Below are positions 24,972 to 33,496 of a DNA stretch of 64,000 nt, piece after piece. The notes under the pieces were generated by a model. The model ran no database searches. It saw only the letters and a list, made by a program, of their open reading frames with translations, and had not been told where the DNA came from. Source of the stretch: Streptomyces sp. TLI_053 (GTDB taxonomy: Bacteria; Actinomycetota; Actinomycetes; Streptomycetales; Streptomycetaceae); NCBI RefSeq assembly GCF_900105395.1, contig NZ_LT629775.1, positions 8,273,501-8,337,500 of the forward strand, in the 5' to 3' direction. Each line of letters opens with the position of its first letter. Position 1 is the first letter of the stretch. Position numbers and translations under genes: made by a program.

Positions 24972-27900
24972 TCAGCGGAGTGCGACCGGGCTGCGCGGTC
25001 CGCCGAGGGCGCGGAGGGAAGCGGCGGTGGCCGGGACGGCCGGGGGCTCGGGGAGGGCGGTGTCGAAGGGCCGCGCCGTCCGGTGGCTCGCCGGGGCGGG
25101 GCCGGTCGCCGCCGGGGCGCGGGGGCGCAGCAGCAGGGCCGACGGCACCTGGTCGGGGAAGCCGAGGCGGAGCAGTCCGTGGCCGATCCCGGCCAGCCCG
25201 GTGAGCAGTCCCGGGTGCGGCACGTGGTCGGGCGTGCCGGACCGCGCGCCGTCCTGGTCGACGGCGGCCAGCAGCGCGCCGGCCCGCCGGACCCACGGGG
25301 TGCGGCCGGCGGCGGGCCCGTGCCGGCCGAGCAGTTCCAGCACTCCCAGCTCGCCGTGGCAGAGGCTGTGGTCGCCGAGCGGGGTGGCCCGGGCGGTGTT
25401 CCGGACGGCCCGTTGGGCCCGGTCGGCGAGTTCCCGGTCGGCGAGCGCGAGCGGGCTGTCGAGGACGGCGAGCGCGATCCCGGGACGGCCACGGCACCAG
25501 GAGCCCTCGCGGGAACGGACGGCGGTGGCCGCGCGCAGGGCGGCCAGACCGGCCCGGTGGTGCGGGCCCTCGGGGGGCTCGCCGGTGGCCTCGGCGTAGC
25601 GCAGCAGCGCCCAGCCGACGCCGGCCGAACCGTGCGCGAAGCCGGCCGTGGCGGGGAGGGGGCGGTCGGTGAGCCGCTCGGCGCACCGGACGGCGGCGGC
25701 CCAGACGTCGGTGGCCGCCCGGGCCTCGGCGCGGACGGTCTCGGCCTCGCGGGTCCCCTCGGCCGGGTGGGCCCCCTCGGTCGGGTGGGCCCCCTCGGTC
25801 GGGTGAGTCCTCTCGGTCCGGTGAGCCCCCTCGGTCAGAGGGGAGCCCTCGGCCCGAGGGGCAAGGCCGGCCCGGTGAACGGTTCCGGCGTGGACGGCGA
25901 GCAGGGCCGCGAGCCCGCCGGCGGTGCCGCTGTGCACGCCCGGGTCGCTCTCGCCCTCGGCGGCGGCCAGCGTCAGCGCCACCGATGCCCCGGCCCACCC
26001 GGCGATCGTCGGATCGTCCAGGAGCCGGGCGAGTTCGGCGAGCGCGTAGGCGATGCCGCCCAGGCCGGCGAAGGCGCCGGACCCGACGGCGGCCGGGTGC
26101 CCGGGGTGGGCGCCGAGGGCGTCGAGCAGTCCGGGGACGGGCGTGAGGGCCCGGCGGGCGACCTCGGCGTAGCGGTCGCTCCCGGTGAGCGCGGCGAGCT
26201 GGGCGAGGAACAGCGCGGTGCCGGTGTACCCGCCGGCGAGGTCGGCGCCGAGCGGCCGGACCCGCCAGTGGCGGTCGGCGAGCAGTTCCAGCCCGAGCCA
26301 GTTGGTGCGGGAACGTCCCTGGTAGGCGGCGGCGACGAGCTGGTCGCCGATCCCGCGGGCGGCGGCCAGCAGCCGTTCGGACTCGGGCGCGGTCGCCCAG
26401 ACGTTCTCCGGCACCGGGCGCCCGGGCCGGTGCGCGGGGGTGTCGGCGGCGCCGGCCATGGCGGCGCGCACGATCCACTCCTGGTCCTTGCGGTCGACCG
26501 CCCCGAGCGCGGCGAGCTTGGCCTCGACCCGGGCCAGCCCCGGTTCGGCGAGCTCCCCGGGCAGCCGGCGGCCGCCGGAGGTCCACAGGTCGCGGGTGCC
26601 GGGCCGGGTGGTGAACAGCGGTACGTCGCCGGTCCACAGGTCGGCGATCTCGTGCTCCGCCAGCCCGGGACGGCCGGGGTCGTCGACCGCGTCGGTGCGC
26701 AGCAGGTCGAGCACGGCCTGCCGGGCGCCCGCCTCGCGCAGGACGTCGGGGTGGGTGGACTCGTCCAGCAGCCGGGCGTAGACCCGGGTGGCCCGGGGGA
26801 CCACCCGGACCTCGGCGTCGGCGAAGGAGCGCAGCAGCCCGCGCGGGCCGGTGAGGTCGTCGCGGCCGGCGGCGAGCGCCGCGTACCCGGCGCGGAACCC
26901 GGCCACCAGGGACTCGGTGTGCTCGGCGGGCTCGACCTGCGCGCCGCCGAGCCGCGGCCGGTTGTGCGCGGCGCCGAACGGGCGCGGGCGCCGCACCAGC
27001 CGCATCTCGTCGGTGCCGGCGCCGGCCCAGTCCACGCCGTCGACCGGGGAGAGCCGCCGTCCGGTGCCGCCGCCGCCGATGCCGGAGACGTCCGCGGCGC
27101 CGTCGTCGCCGATCAGCAACTGCGGCAGCAGGCCGACGCGGTGCACGGACTCGGCGAGCGCGCGGGCCGCCGGGTCCTCGTCGGGGCTGTCCGGACGGGT
27201 GCCGGAGGCGGGGGTGGTGCCGGTGCCGCTGCGGCTGTCGGGACGGGTGCCGGAGCCGGTGGTGGTGCCGGTGGTGGTTTCGGGGCGGGGCTCGCCCGCC
27301 GGTGGATGGAACAGCGTCTCGACGTCCACCAGGACCGGATGGTCCCCGCAGGCGATCAGGTTCTCGAAGTGGGTGTCGGTGCCGTCCAGGACGTGCAGCA
27401 GCGCGAGCAGCGCGCCCAGTCGCCGGTAGAAGCGCTCGACGTCGTAGTGGGTCAGGCACGGCCGGGCCTCGGCGTACTCGGTCCAGCCGTGGGTGCCCCG
27501 GTCGAGCAGGCCGAGCGCGCGAAGCCGGGGCACCCCGGGCTGCGTGCCGTACCAGCCGAGCAGGGTGTTGAAGTGCCGGTGCGCGGCAGGTGGCCGGGGG
27601 CGGTGGACGACGGCGGCGCCGTTGGCGAAGTGCAGCACGGCGACGGCCCGGCCGCGACGGTGGCGGTCGCCGGCGTCGGCGGTGACGGCCAGCAGCATGC
27701 CCGGGTCGCGGCCGCGCAGCAGCCCGGCGACCAGCAGCGCCCGGTCGGCGGTGAAACGGTCCAGCAGTTCGGCGTGCGCGTCGGCGGCGTCCAGGCAGGC
27801 GCGGGCGAGCAGCCGGGCCAGCACGGGGTAGTCGCGCAGCAGCGCGGCCAGGCCCTCGCGGCGGGCGGTGAGCGCGAGGAAGGAGCGGAACCGCTCCTGC

Positions 27901-28619
27901 GGGGTGCCCCCGGCCAGCCGCCCGGCCGCCCGGGCCGTGTGCAGCTCCAGGACGAGGGTGCGGGCGGCGATCCGGGCCAGCCGTTCGGTCAGCCGCGCCG
28001 TGAACTCGGCGCGCAGGGCGGTGAGGTCGATCCGGCCCAGTTGGTCGGCCGCCCGGACGGCGGGCGTGAGCGCGGTCAGCAGCCGGACCTGTGCCCGGTC
28101 GGCGAAGGGCTGGAGGACGAGCGCGAAGCCGCTCAGGCCGGGGTAGGCGGCGCGCGGCACGACCGGGCGGACTGGCGCGGCGGCCACCGCGGCCTCGGTG
28201 AACGCGGCCCAGTCCGGGCGGGTGGCGGGCGCGGGCCGACCGGGGGTCAGGCCCCGTTCCCACCACGGCGGACCGCCGGCACGGGGGGACCGGAGGCGAG
28301 CGTGGTGGGAACGGGGAGTCTGGGAGGGGTGGAGCTGGTTCGGACGGAGCTCGTTCGTGCGGAGCTCGTTCGGGTCGGGCCGGTTCGGGTCGGGCACCGC
28401 CGTCTCCGCCGTCGGCGCGGGGCCGGCGGGTGGTGCGGATACGGCGGGTGGTGCTTGTACGGCAGGTGGTGCTTGTACGGCGGGTGGTGCGGGGAAGTCG
28501 CCGGGCATCGGAGTGTGCGGGAACGGTATGGCCGAGGGAACCACCGGTGCGACCGGGCCCTGAACCGGTCCTGCGCCCCCGTCGGGGCGCGTGCTGCGCA
28601 CGGCGTTCACCTCAGCCAC
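24972..28619 (-). CDS. lanM: Class II lanthipeptide synthetase LanM
   Basis: About 1215 residues. The dehydratase (DUF4135) half holds the family elements VVHRPRP, DGTDTHFENLIACGDHP and VLVDVETLFHP, the kinase-like residues that phosphorylate Ser/Thr. The LanC-like half starts near PLGADLAGGYTGTALFLAQLAAL. It keeps the zinc ligands: Cys in SWCRGRPG and Cys-His in SLCHGELG. Both activities therefore look intact. GGAGG in front of the tandem GTG codons favours GTG 28619. This gives a Pro/Ala-rich N-terminal extension (PPAVQAPPAVQAPPAV) ahead of the domain. Insertions include a TEGAHP-like hexapeptide repeat in the cyclase and Ser/Gly/Thr repeats near residues 445-480. Longer than the usual 900-1100 residues because of these. 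Confidence 0.92.
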   Translation of the reverse strand: MAEVNAVRSTRPDGGAGPVQGPVAPVVPSAIPFPHTPMPGDFPAPPAVQAPPAVQAPPAVSAPPAGPAPTAETAVPDPNRPDPNELRTNELRPNQLHPSQTPRSHHARLRSPRAGGPPWWERGLTPGRPAPATRPDWAAFTEAAVAAAPVRPVVPRAAYPGLSGFALVLQPFADRAQVRLLTALTPAVRAADQLGRIDLTALRAEFTARLTERLARIAARTLVLELHTARAAGRLAGGTPQERFRSFLALTARREGLAALLRDYPVLARLLARACLDAADAHAELLDRFTADRALLVAGLLRGRDPGMLLAVTADAGDRHRRGRAVAVLHFANGAAVVHRPRPPAAHRHFNTLLGWYGTQPGVPRLRALGLLDRGTHGWTEYAEARPCLTHYDVERFYRRLGALLALLHVLDGTDTHFENLIACGDHPVLVDVETLFHPPAGEPRPETTTGTTTGSGTRPDSRSGTGTTPASGTRPDSPDEDPAARALAESVHRVGLLPQLLIGDDGAADVSGIGGGGTGRRLSPVDGVDWAGAGTDEMRLVRRPRPFGAAHNRPRLGGAQVEPAEHTESLVAGFRAGYAALAAGRDDLTGPRGLLRSFADAEVRVVPRATRVYARLLDESTHPDVLREAGARQAVLDLLRTDAVDDPGRPGLAEHEIADLWTGDVPLFTTRPGTRDLWTSGGRRLPGELAEPGLARVEAKLAALGAVDRKDQEWIVRAAMAGAADTPAHRPGRPVPENVWATAPESERLLAAARGIGDQLVAAAYQGRSRTNWLGLELLADRHWRVRPLGADLAGGYTGTALFLAQLAALTGSDRYAEVARRALTPVPGLLDALGAHPGHPAAVGSGAFAGLGGIAYALAELARLLDDPTIAGWAGASVALTLAAAEGESDPGVHSGTAGGLAALLAVHAGTVHRAGLAPRAEGSPLTEGAHRTERTHPTEGAHPTEGAHPAEGTREAETVRAEARAATDVWAAAVRCAERLTDRPLPATAGFAHGSAGVGWALLRYAEATGEPPEGPHHRAGLAALRAATAVRSREGSWCRGRPGIALAVLDSPLALADRELADRAQRAVRNTARATPLGDHSLCHGELGVLELLGRHGPAAGRTPWVRRAGALLAAVDQDGARSGTPDHVPHPGLLTGLAGIGHGLLRLGFPDQVPSALLLRPRAPAATGPAPASHRTARPFDTALPEPPAVPATAASLRALGGPRSPVALR
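25756..25863. repeat. 18-bp repeat, six copies, inside the LanM cyclase domain
   Basis: Six head-to-tail units starting at 25756, 25774, 25792, 25810, 25828 and 25846. The first two are nearly identical and the last two diverged. On the minus strand each encodes a hexapeptide near T-E-G-A-H-P. The insertion is in frame and sits in a loop of the LanC-like domain. Confidence 0.85.
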
Positions 28620-28709
28620 CACCGCACCTCCGATGCCGGGAGAGAGCCGCGCTGCCGTCGAAGGCGCTGCCCTCGTTGCTGATCCTGTCGTTGGGACGGT
28701 TGCCGGGAC

Positions 28710-28728
28710 ATGGGGGACGTGCCCCCAT
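28710..28728. promoter_or_regulatory. Inverted repeat upstream of lanM
   Basis: ATGGGGG-ACGTG-CCCCCAT, perfect 7-bp arms, 90 bp in front of the LanM start and 160 bp behind the methyltransferase. It could be an operator or a small transcript hairpin; nothing further can be read. Confidence 0.45.
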
Positions 28729-28887
28729 CTTTGTGCCGTGCGGCCCGCATGATCCGCCGGACGTCCGTCGTACCCCCGCCGATGGAGGGGGCGTTCCGGG
28801 TGGCCGGGCCGCAGGTCGGCCGCGGTCCGGGCCACCCGAACGGAGAAGGTCGGACGGAGAAGGTCGGACGGAGCGGGCCGGCGTCGG

Positions 28888-29532
28888 CTAGCGGCGGGCG
28901 AGAAGCAACTGGGTGGCCGTGGCGGGGTGGCCGTTCATGGTGTGCACCGGGATCTCCCGCGCGTCCACCGGGTCGAACCCGGCGAACAGCCCGTCCAGCC
29001 AGTCCCGGGTGTGGTGACGGCAGACCGCCCCGTCGCCGGTCTCGAACACGCCGAACCGGCCGAAGCGCGGCTCGGAGCGCCGGTAGCGCTCCTGGTTCCG
29101 CTCGTCCGGCTGGAGGACGTAGTCGCTGACGTGCAGCAGCCCACCCGGCCGCAGGACCCGGTGCAGCTCGGCGACCAGGGCGCGCTGGGCGCCGTCGTCG
29201 GGCACGCAGGTGAGCACGGCGAACAGGAAGGCCGCGTCGTAGCTGTTGTCCGGCCGGTCGAGCCGGGGCGGATCGGTCAGCACGGTGAAGCGAGCCGCGG
29301 GCTGTTCGGCGCGGGCCCGGGCGATCAGCTCGGGGGCGACGTCCACGCCCTCGATGTCGCGGAAGCCGAGGCCGAGCAGGTCGCCCGCGAGCCGGCCGTA
29401 TCCGCAGCCGTAGTCGAGCAGGGCGGCCGCCGGATCGATCCTGGCCGCCCAGACGGGGTTGAGGGGGTGGCCGAAGGTCTTGGTGGTCCCGGTGGAGTTC
29501 CAGTACGCGGACTGGTCGTCAGGTGCCGACAT
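28888..29532 (-). CDS. Class I SAM-dependent methyltransferase
   Basis: 214 residues. Motif I is LLDYGCGYGRLAGDLLG (SAM-binding glycine loop) and the post-I acid lies in IEGVDVAPELI. Motif IV region is YDAAFLFAVLTCVPDD, and motif VI is VLRPGGLLHVSDYVLQ. Substrate specificity cannot be inferred. It is the first gene of the minus-strand run methyltransferase-LanM-precursor-LAL, separated from LanM by 268 bp, so it could modify the peptide product. An alternative is an unrelated housekeeping enzyme. ATG start; intact and of ordinary length. Confidence 0.87.
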   Translation of the reverse strand: MSAPDDQSAYWNSTGTTKTFGHPLNPVWAARIDPAAALLDYGCGYGRLAGDLLGLGFRDIEGVDVAPELIARARAEQPAARFTVLTDPPRLDRPDNSYDAAFLFAVLTCVPDDGAQRALVAELHRVLRPGGLLHVSDYVLQPDERNQERYRRSEPRFGRFGVFETGDGAVCRHHTRDWLDGLFAGFDPVDAREIPVHTMNGHPATATQLLLARR

Positions 29533-29834
29533 GGCCCGATGATGGCACGCCCCGGGTGACGGTGGTGCGCCGGGGGTGTGTGGGGCGCGTGTTCGGCACG
29601 GGGCGGGGTGGCACGGGGCGGGTGAGGCGGTGCGACGCGGGGAGCGGCGGGTGGTGCGGGTGCCGGCGCCCCTGCCGGTCGGCGGGGCCGGTGGGCGTGG
29701 GCCGATGGGGCCGTTCGGCCCTTCCCGCTCCTTCGGCGGGGAGGGATCGTGAGCGCCGCGCCGGTGTGCGGGCCCGCCGGGAGCGGGTCGGCGCGGGCGG
29801 GACGACAGCGCGGCGGAACGGGAAGAGGCCTGAG
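29533..29834. other. Divergent intergenic region: methyltransferase / hibernation factor
   Basis: 302 bp with no supported gene. It must hold the minus-strand promoter of the methyltransferase and the plus-strand promoter of the hibernation-factor operon. The only clear element is the DosR-like box at 29708-29721. Confidence 0.6.
29708..29721. promoter_or_regulatory. DosR-like box GGGCCGTTCGGCCC (hibernation factor operon)
   Basis: GGGCC-GTTC-GGCCC lies 114 bp before the GTG start at 29835. It differs at one base from the identical boxes in front of the response regulator and nitroreductase genes. Architecture matches the mycobacterial DosR core GGGAC-N4-GTCCC. Confidence 0.7.
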
Positions 29835-30767
29835 GTGGGCGAGTTGGTCACGGTGCAGGTGTGCGAGGGGATTTCGCGGGGCTTCGCCGCCGACGCGAGA
29901 ACCCGGATCGCCGCCGTGGTGAGCGGGGCGGACGCCCTGGTGGAGTCGTTGCGTGTCCGGATCGGGACGCTCGGCACGGCGGGCCTCCCGGGCATCGCCC
30001 CGGGTTCCGCGGGCCCGCCGGGGGTGGTGGCTCAGGTGAACGCCGAGGTGGACGGCCGGCGGATCCGAGTCCAGGAGGCGGCGGCAGCGGCCGACCTGGG
30101 CGAGGTGCTGGACCGGCTCGTGGACGGCCTGCGCACCCGGATGAGCGCCGTCACCGCCGGGTGGACACCCCGGCCCTGGCCGCGCCGGACCCGCACCCGG
30201 GGGCTGCCGGCCGCCCCCGGGGCCCTCACGTCCGCCGGAGCCTCCATGTCCGCCGGAGCCTTCAGGCCTGCCGGAGCCTCCATGTCCGCCGGGGCCGCGC
30301 CACCCGCCAGGGCCGAGCCGTCGGTCGGGGCCGAGGCACCCGTCGGGGCCGTCGCGCGCCTCGAAGTCCCCTGCCCGCCCGAGCCGCTCCGACGCATCGT
30401 CCGGCACAAGCGGCCGCAACTGGTCTGGTGCTCCCCGGACGCGGCGGCCCGCACCATGGACGCGATGGACTACGACATCCACCTGTTCACCGATCCGGCC
30501 ACCGAGACCGACGCGGTCGTCTACCGGGTCGGCCCGACCGGCTACCGGCTGGCCCGCACAGTGGCCGCGGGTCCGCCCACCCGACCGGCCGTCCCCCTGA
30601 CCCTCAGCCCTTGCGGCGCACCGGAGTTGAGCGAGGAGCAGGCCGTCGAACGGCTCACCGCCGCCGAACTGCCCCATCTGTTCTTCGCCCAGCCCGGTTC
30701 CGGGCGCGGCCGGGTGCTCTACCGGCGCTTCGACGGTGGCCTCGGCCTGATCGCGGCCGCCTCGTGA
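29835..30767 (+). CDS. Ribosome hibernation promoting factor, double C-terminal domain (RafH-like)
   Basis: 310 residues. The N-terminal RaiA/HPF-like domain covers residues about 1-110 (LVTVQVCEGISRGFAADARTR... through LDRLVDGLRTRM). A Ser/Ala/Gly linker follows with the repeats SAGASMSAGA. Then come two copies of the S30EA C-terminal domain. Copy 1 is MDAMDYDIHLFTDPATETDAVVYRVG. Copy 2 is LTAAELPHLFFAQPGSGRGRVLYRRFDGGLGLI. Long HPFs dimerise 100S ribosomes or silence 70S ribosomes under stress; the mycobacterial dormancy factor RafH is DosR-controlled. AAGAGG precedes GTG 29835. The stop overlaps the next start (GTGA), so it is coupled to the PNPOx-fold gene. A DosR-like box lies upstream. 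Confidence 0.85.
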   Translation: MGELVTVQVCEGISRGFAADARTRIAAVVSGADALVESLRVRIGTLGTAGLPGIAPGSAGPPGVVAQVNAEVDGRRIRVQEAAAAADLGEVLDRLVDGLRTRMSAVTAGWTPRPWPRRTRTRGLPAAPGALTSAGASMSAGAFRPAGASMSAGAAPPARAEPSVGAEAPVGAVARLEVPCPPEPLRRIVRHKRPQLVWCSPDAAARTMDAMDYDIHLFTDPATETDAVVYRVGPTGYRLARTVAAGPPTRPAVPLTLSPCGAPELSEEQAVERLTAAELPHLFFAQPGSGRGRVLYRRFDGGLGLIAAAS

Positions 30768-31306
30768 GCGACGAGTCCGTCCGCCGCCGGCTGCGGGCGC
30801 TGCGCCGCTCCGACGGCCCGCCACCGTCGCTCCGCCGGCCGGGTCCGGCGCCGCACCCCCGGCCGCCCGCCGAGGCGCCGCCCCGCCGACTGGTGCCACT
30901 GGACCGGGCCGAGGCACTGCGACTGCTGGGCGGCGCACCGTTCGGTCGGATCGTCTTCACGGTGCGGGCGCTGCCCGCGATCCGTCCGGTCAACCACCTC
31001 CTGGTGGACGACACCGTGGTGATCCGCACCCACGAGGGTGCCGCGCTCACCGCGGCCGCCCTCGGGGACGACGACATCGGCGTGGTGGTCGCCTACGAGG
31101 CGGACGCGATCGACCCGGTGACCAGGCTGGGCTGGAGCGTGGTGGTCACCGGCTACGCCCGGCCGGTCACCGATCCCGCCCGACTCGCGCGCTACCGGGC
31201 GCTGTTGAGTCCCTGGGTGGACGGCTCGATGGACCACATGGTGGCCATCCAGCCCGACCTGGTGGCCGGGTACCGGCTGACCGCGGGGACCGCGGCGGCC
31301 TCCTGA
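30764..31306 (+). CDS. Pyridoxamine 5'-phosphate oxidase-fold flavin protein
   Basis: 180 residues; GTG 30764 overlaps the upstream stop by 4 bp. After a Pro/Arg-rich N-terminal tail of about 45 residues comes the split-barrel: LDRAEALRLLGGAPFGRIVFTVRALPAIRPVNHLLVDDTVVIRT, then VVAYEADAIDPVTRLGWSVVVTGYARPV. This is the 'helix-turn-barrel' subfamily (PNPOx-like, DUF2470/nitroimidazole-resistance type) common in DosR and OsdR regulons. FMN or F420 binding is likely but the reaction is unknown. Same transcript as the hibernation factor, ended by the hairpin at 31402-31443. A second member lies at 35824-36285. Confidence 0.85.
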   Translation: MSDESVRRRLRALRRSDGPPPSLRRPGPAPHPRPPAEAPPRRLVPLDRAEALRLLGGAPFGRIVFTVRALPAIRPVNHLLVDDTVVIRTHEGAALTAAALGDDDIGVVVAYEADAIDPVTRLGWSVVVTGYARPVTDPARLARYRALLSPWVDGSMDHMVAIQPDLVAGYRLTAGTAAAS

Positions 31307-31401
31307 CCCGGGTTCCGCGGAGCGGGGTGCGGTGGGCCGCCACGGGGTCCGGTGCACCGGATGCGCCGGGCGCGGCGGTGGCCGGCTCGGATCCGGTACG
31401 G

Positions 31402-31443
31402 CCGGTGCGGCCGGGGGAGCGTCGACTCTCCCGGCCGCACCGG
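31402..31443 (+). terminator. 18-bp hairpin after the hibernation factor operon
   Basis: Arms 31402-31419 (CCGGTGCGGCCGGGGGAG) and 31426-31443 (CTCTCCCGGCCGCACCGG) pair with a single mismatch over a 6-nt loop, 95 bp past the PNPOx stop. It isolates the operon from the cytochrome oxidase gene. Confidence 0.75.
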
Positions 31444-31564
31444 CCGTTCGGCGTTGCCGGCACCCGGGAGCTTTCGGCCCGGGGCGGCCGCGGACCGGAC
31501 GGTGGTCCCGCCCGGTGGTCCCGCCCGGTGGACCGGATCCGGGGCCCACCGGCCCCCGTCCACC

Positions 31565-31578
31565 GGGTCCAACGGCCC
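31565..31578. promoter_or_regulatory. DosR-like box GGGTCCAACGGCCC (ctaD)
   Basis: Its reverse complement GGGCCGTTGGACCC differs at one base from the response-regulator box. It lies 72 bp upstream of the ctaD start, a normal activator distance. Confidence 0.72.
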
Positions 31579-31649
31579 TGGGGGCGAAGGGCGGTGCGTT
31601 CCGATCATGGATCGCCACCCATCCGCAGAAGTTTCGAAGGAGTGCGTCC

Positions 31650-33437
31650 TTGAGCGCCATCGAGGCACGGGGCGACAGCGCGCCGCCGCCGTCCGCCGCC
31701 CGACCGGGAAAGGCCGGGGCCGACCGGCCCGGCTCGGCCCTGGTCCGGCTGCTGACGACCACCGACCACAAGACGATCGGCACCATGTACCTGGTGTCCT
31801 CGTTCGGGTTCTTCCTGATCGGCGGCGTCCTCGCCCTGGTCATGCGCGCCGAACTCGCCCGGCCGGGGACGCAGATCCTCTCCAACGAGCAGTTCAACCA
31901 GGCGTTCACCATGCACGGTTCGGTGATGCTGCTGCTCTTCGCGATGCCGCTGTTCACCGGCTTCGCCAACTGGATCATGCCGCTGCAGATCGGCGCCCCC
32001 GACGTCGCCTTCCCCCGGTTGAACATGCTGGCCTTCTGGCTGTTCATGTTCGGCTCGCTGATCGCGGCGGCCGGCTTCGCCACCCCGCAGGGCGCCGCCG
32101 ACTTCGGCTGGTTCCTCTACGCGCCGCTGTCCGACGCGGTGCACTCGCCCAGCGTCGGCGCCGATATGTGGATCATGGGCGTGACGCTCTCCGGCTTCGG
32201 CTCCATCCTCGGCGCCGTCAACTTCATCACCACGATCATCTGCATGCGGGCCCCCGGCCTGACCATGTTCCGGATGTCCATCTTCTGCTGGAACGTGCTG
32301 CTGACCTCGCTCCTGGTGCTGCTGGTCTTCCCGGTGCTGGCCGCCGCGCTGCTGGCGCTGGAGTGCGACCGCAAGTTCGGCTCGCACGTCTTCGACCCGT
32401 CCTCCGGCGGTGCGATGCTCTGGCAGCACCTGTTCTGGTTCTTCGGCCACCCCGAGGTCTACATCCTGGCGCTGCCGTTCTTCGGCATCGTCTCGGAGGT
32501 GATCCCGGTGTTCAGCCGCAAGCCGATGTTCGGCTACTCCGGCCTGATCGCGGCCACCATCGCGATCGCGGGCCTGTCGGTGACGGTCTGGGCGCACCAC
32601 ATGTACGTCACCGGGCAGGTGCTGCTGCCGTTCTTCGCCTTCATGACCTTCCTGATCGCCGTCCCGACCGGGGTGAAGTTCTTCAACTGGGTCGGCACCA
32701 TGTGGAAGGGCTCGCTGAGCTTCGAGACCCCGATGCTGTGGACGGTCGGCTTCCTGGTCACCTTCCTGTTCGGCGGCCTCACCGGCGTGCTGCTCGCGGC
32801 CCCGCCGCTCGACTTCCACGTCTCGGACTCGTACTTCGTCGTCGCCCACTTCCACTACACGCTGTTCGGCACGGTCGTCTTCGCGATGTTCGCCGGCTTC
32901 CACTTCTGGTGGCCGAAGATGACCGGCAAGATGCTCGACGAGCGCCTCGGCAAGGTCACCTTCTGGACCCTCACCGTCGGTTTCCACAGCACCTTCCTGG
33001 TGCAGCACTGGCTCGGTGCGGAGGGCATGCCCCGCCGCTACGCCGACTACCTCGCCTCCGACGGCTTCACCACCCTCAACACGGTGTCCACCATCGGCTC
33101 GTTCCTGCTCGGCCTGTCGATCCTGCCGTTCCTCTACAACGTGTGGAAGACGGCGAAGTACGGCGAGAGGGTGACCGTCGACGACCCGTGGGGCTGGGGC
33201 CGTTCGCTGGAGTGGGCGACCTCCTGCCCGCCGCCGCGGCACAACTTCACCTCCCTGCCGCGGATCCGCTCCGAATCCCCGGCCTTCGACCTGCACCACC
33301 CGGACATCGCCGCCCGCGACTTCCTGGAATGCCACGGCGAGCCCGCCACGTACCTGGCCGGCGTCACCCCGGCCGCGTACGACGCCCCGCTGCCGCGCCG
33401 CGAGCGCTCCGTCGACCGGGCCGACCGGGTCGGCTGA
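31650..33437 (+). CDS. ctaD: Cytochrome c oxidase subunit I (aa3 type), orphan
   Basis: 595 residues, about 12 membrane helices. Haem and copper ligands are all visible: His of FTMHGSVMLLLF (haem a), His and Tyr of FWFFGHPEVYILALPFFG (CuB and cross-linked Tyr), HH of VWAHHMYVTG (CuB), and the two His of VAHFHYTLFG (haem a3 and haem a). It should be catalytically complete for O2 reduction, but no subunit II, III or assembly gene is nearby. It would have to pair with subunits encoded elsewhere or replace the housekeeping CtaD under low oxygen. AAGGAG at 31637-31642 with 7-nt spacing selects TTG 31650. A DosR-like box lies 72 bp upstream. Possibly co-transcribed with 33606. Confidence 0.93.
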   Translation: MSAIEARGDSAPPPSAARPGKAGADRPGSALVRLLTTTDHKTIGTMYLVSSFGFFLIGGVLALVMRAELARPGTQILSNEQFNQAFTMHGSVMLLLFAMPLFTGFANWIMPLQIGAPDVAFPRLNMLAFWLFMFGSLIAAAGFATPQGAADFGWFLYAPLSDAVHSPSVGADMWIMGVTLSGFGSILGAVNFITTIICMRAPGLTMFRMSIFCWNVLLTSLLVLLVFPVLAAALLALECDRKFGSHVFDPSSGGAMLWQHLFWFFGHPEVYILALPFFGIVSEVIPVFSRKPMFGYSGLIAATIAIAGLSVTVWAHHMYVTGQVLLPFFAFMTFLIAVPTGVKFFNWVGTMWKGSLSFETPMLWTVGFLVTFLFGGLTGVLLAAPPLDFHVSDSYFVVAHFHYTLFGTVVFAMFAGFHFWWPKMTGKMLDERLGKVTFWTLTVGFHSTFLVQHWLGAEGMPRRYADYLASDGFTTLNTVSTIGSFLLGLSILPFLYNVWKTAKYGERVTVDDPWGWGRSLEWATSCPPPRHNFTSLPRIRSESPAFDLHHPDIAARDFLECHGEPATYLAGVTPAAYDAPLPRRERSVDRADRVG

Positions 33438-33444
33438 CGGCCCC

Positions 33445-33496
33445 GCCGGCTCCGAACGCCGGCTCCGAACGCCGGCTCCGAACGCCGGCTCCGAAC
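33445..33496. repeat. 13-bp tandem repeat GCCGGCTCCGAAC, 4 exact copies
   Basis: Four perfect head-to-tail units begin 8 bp after the ctaD stop, followed by two or three decayed units to about 33535. Each unit contains the self-complementary GCCGGC. Function unknown. Confidence 0.9.

Noticed and set aside
29835..31306. Single long frame 29861-31306 spanning both the hibernation factor and PNPOx genes
   Set aside because: Its first part is an off-frame reading of the hibernation factor. Real PNPOx coding begins at GTG 30764, coupled to the upstream stop.
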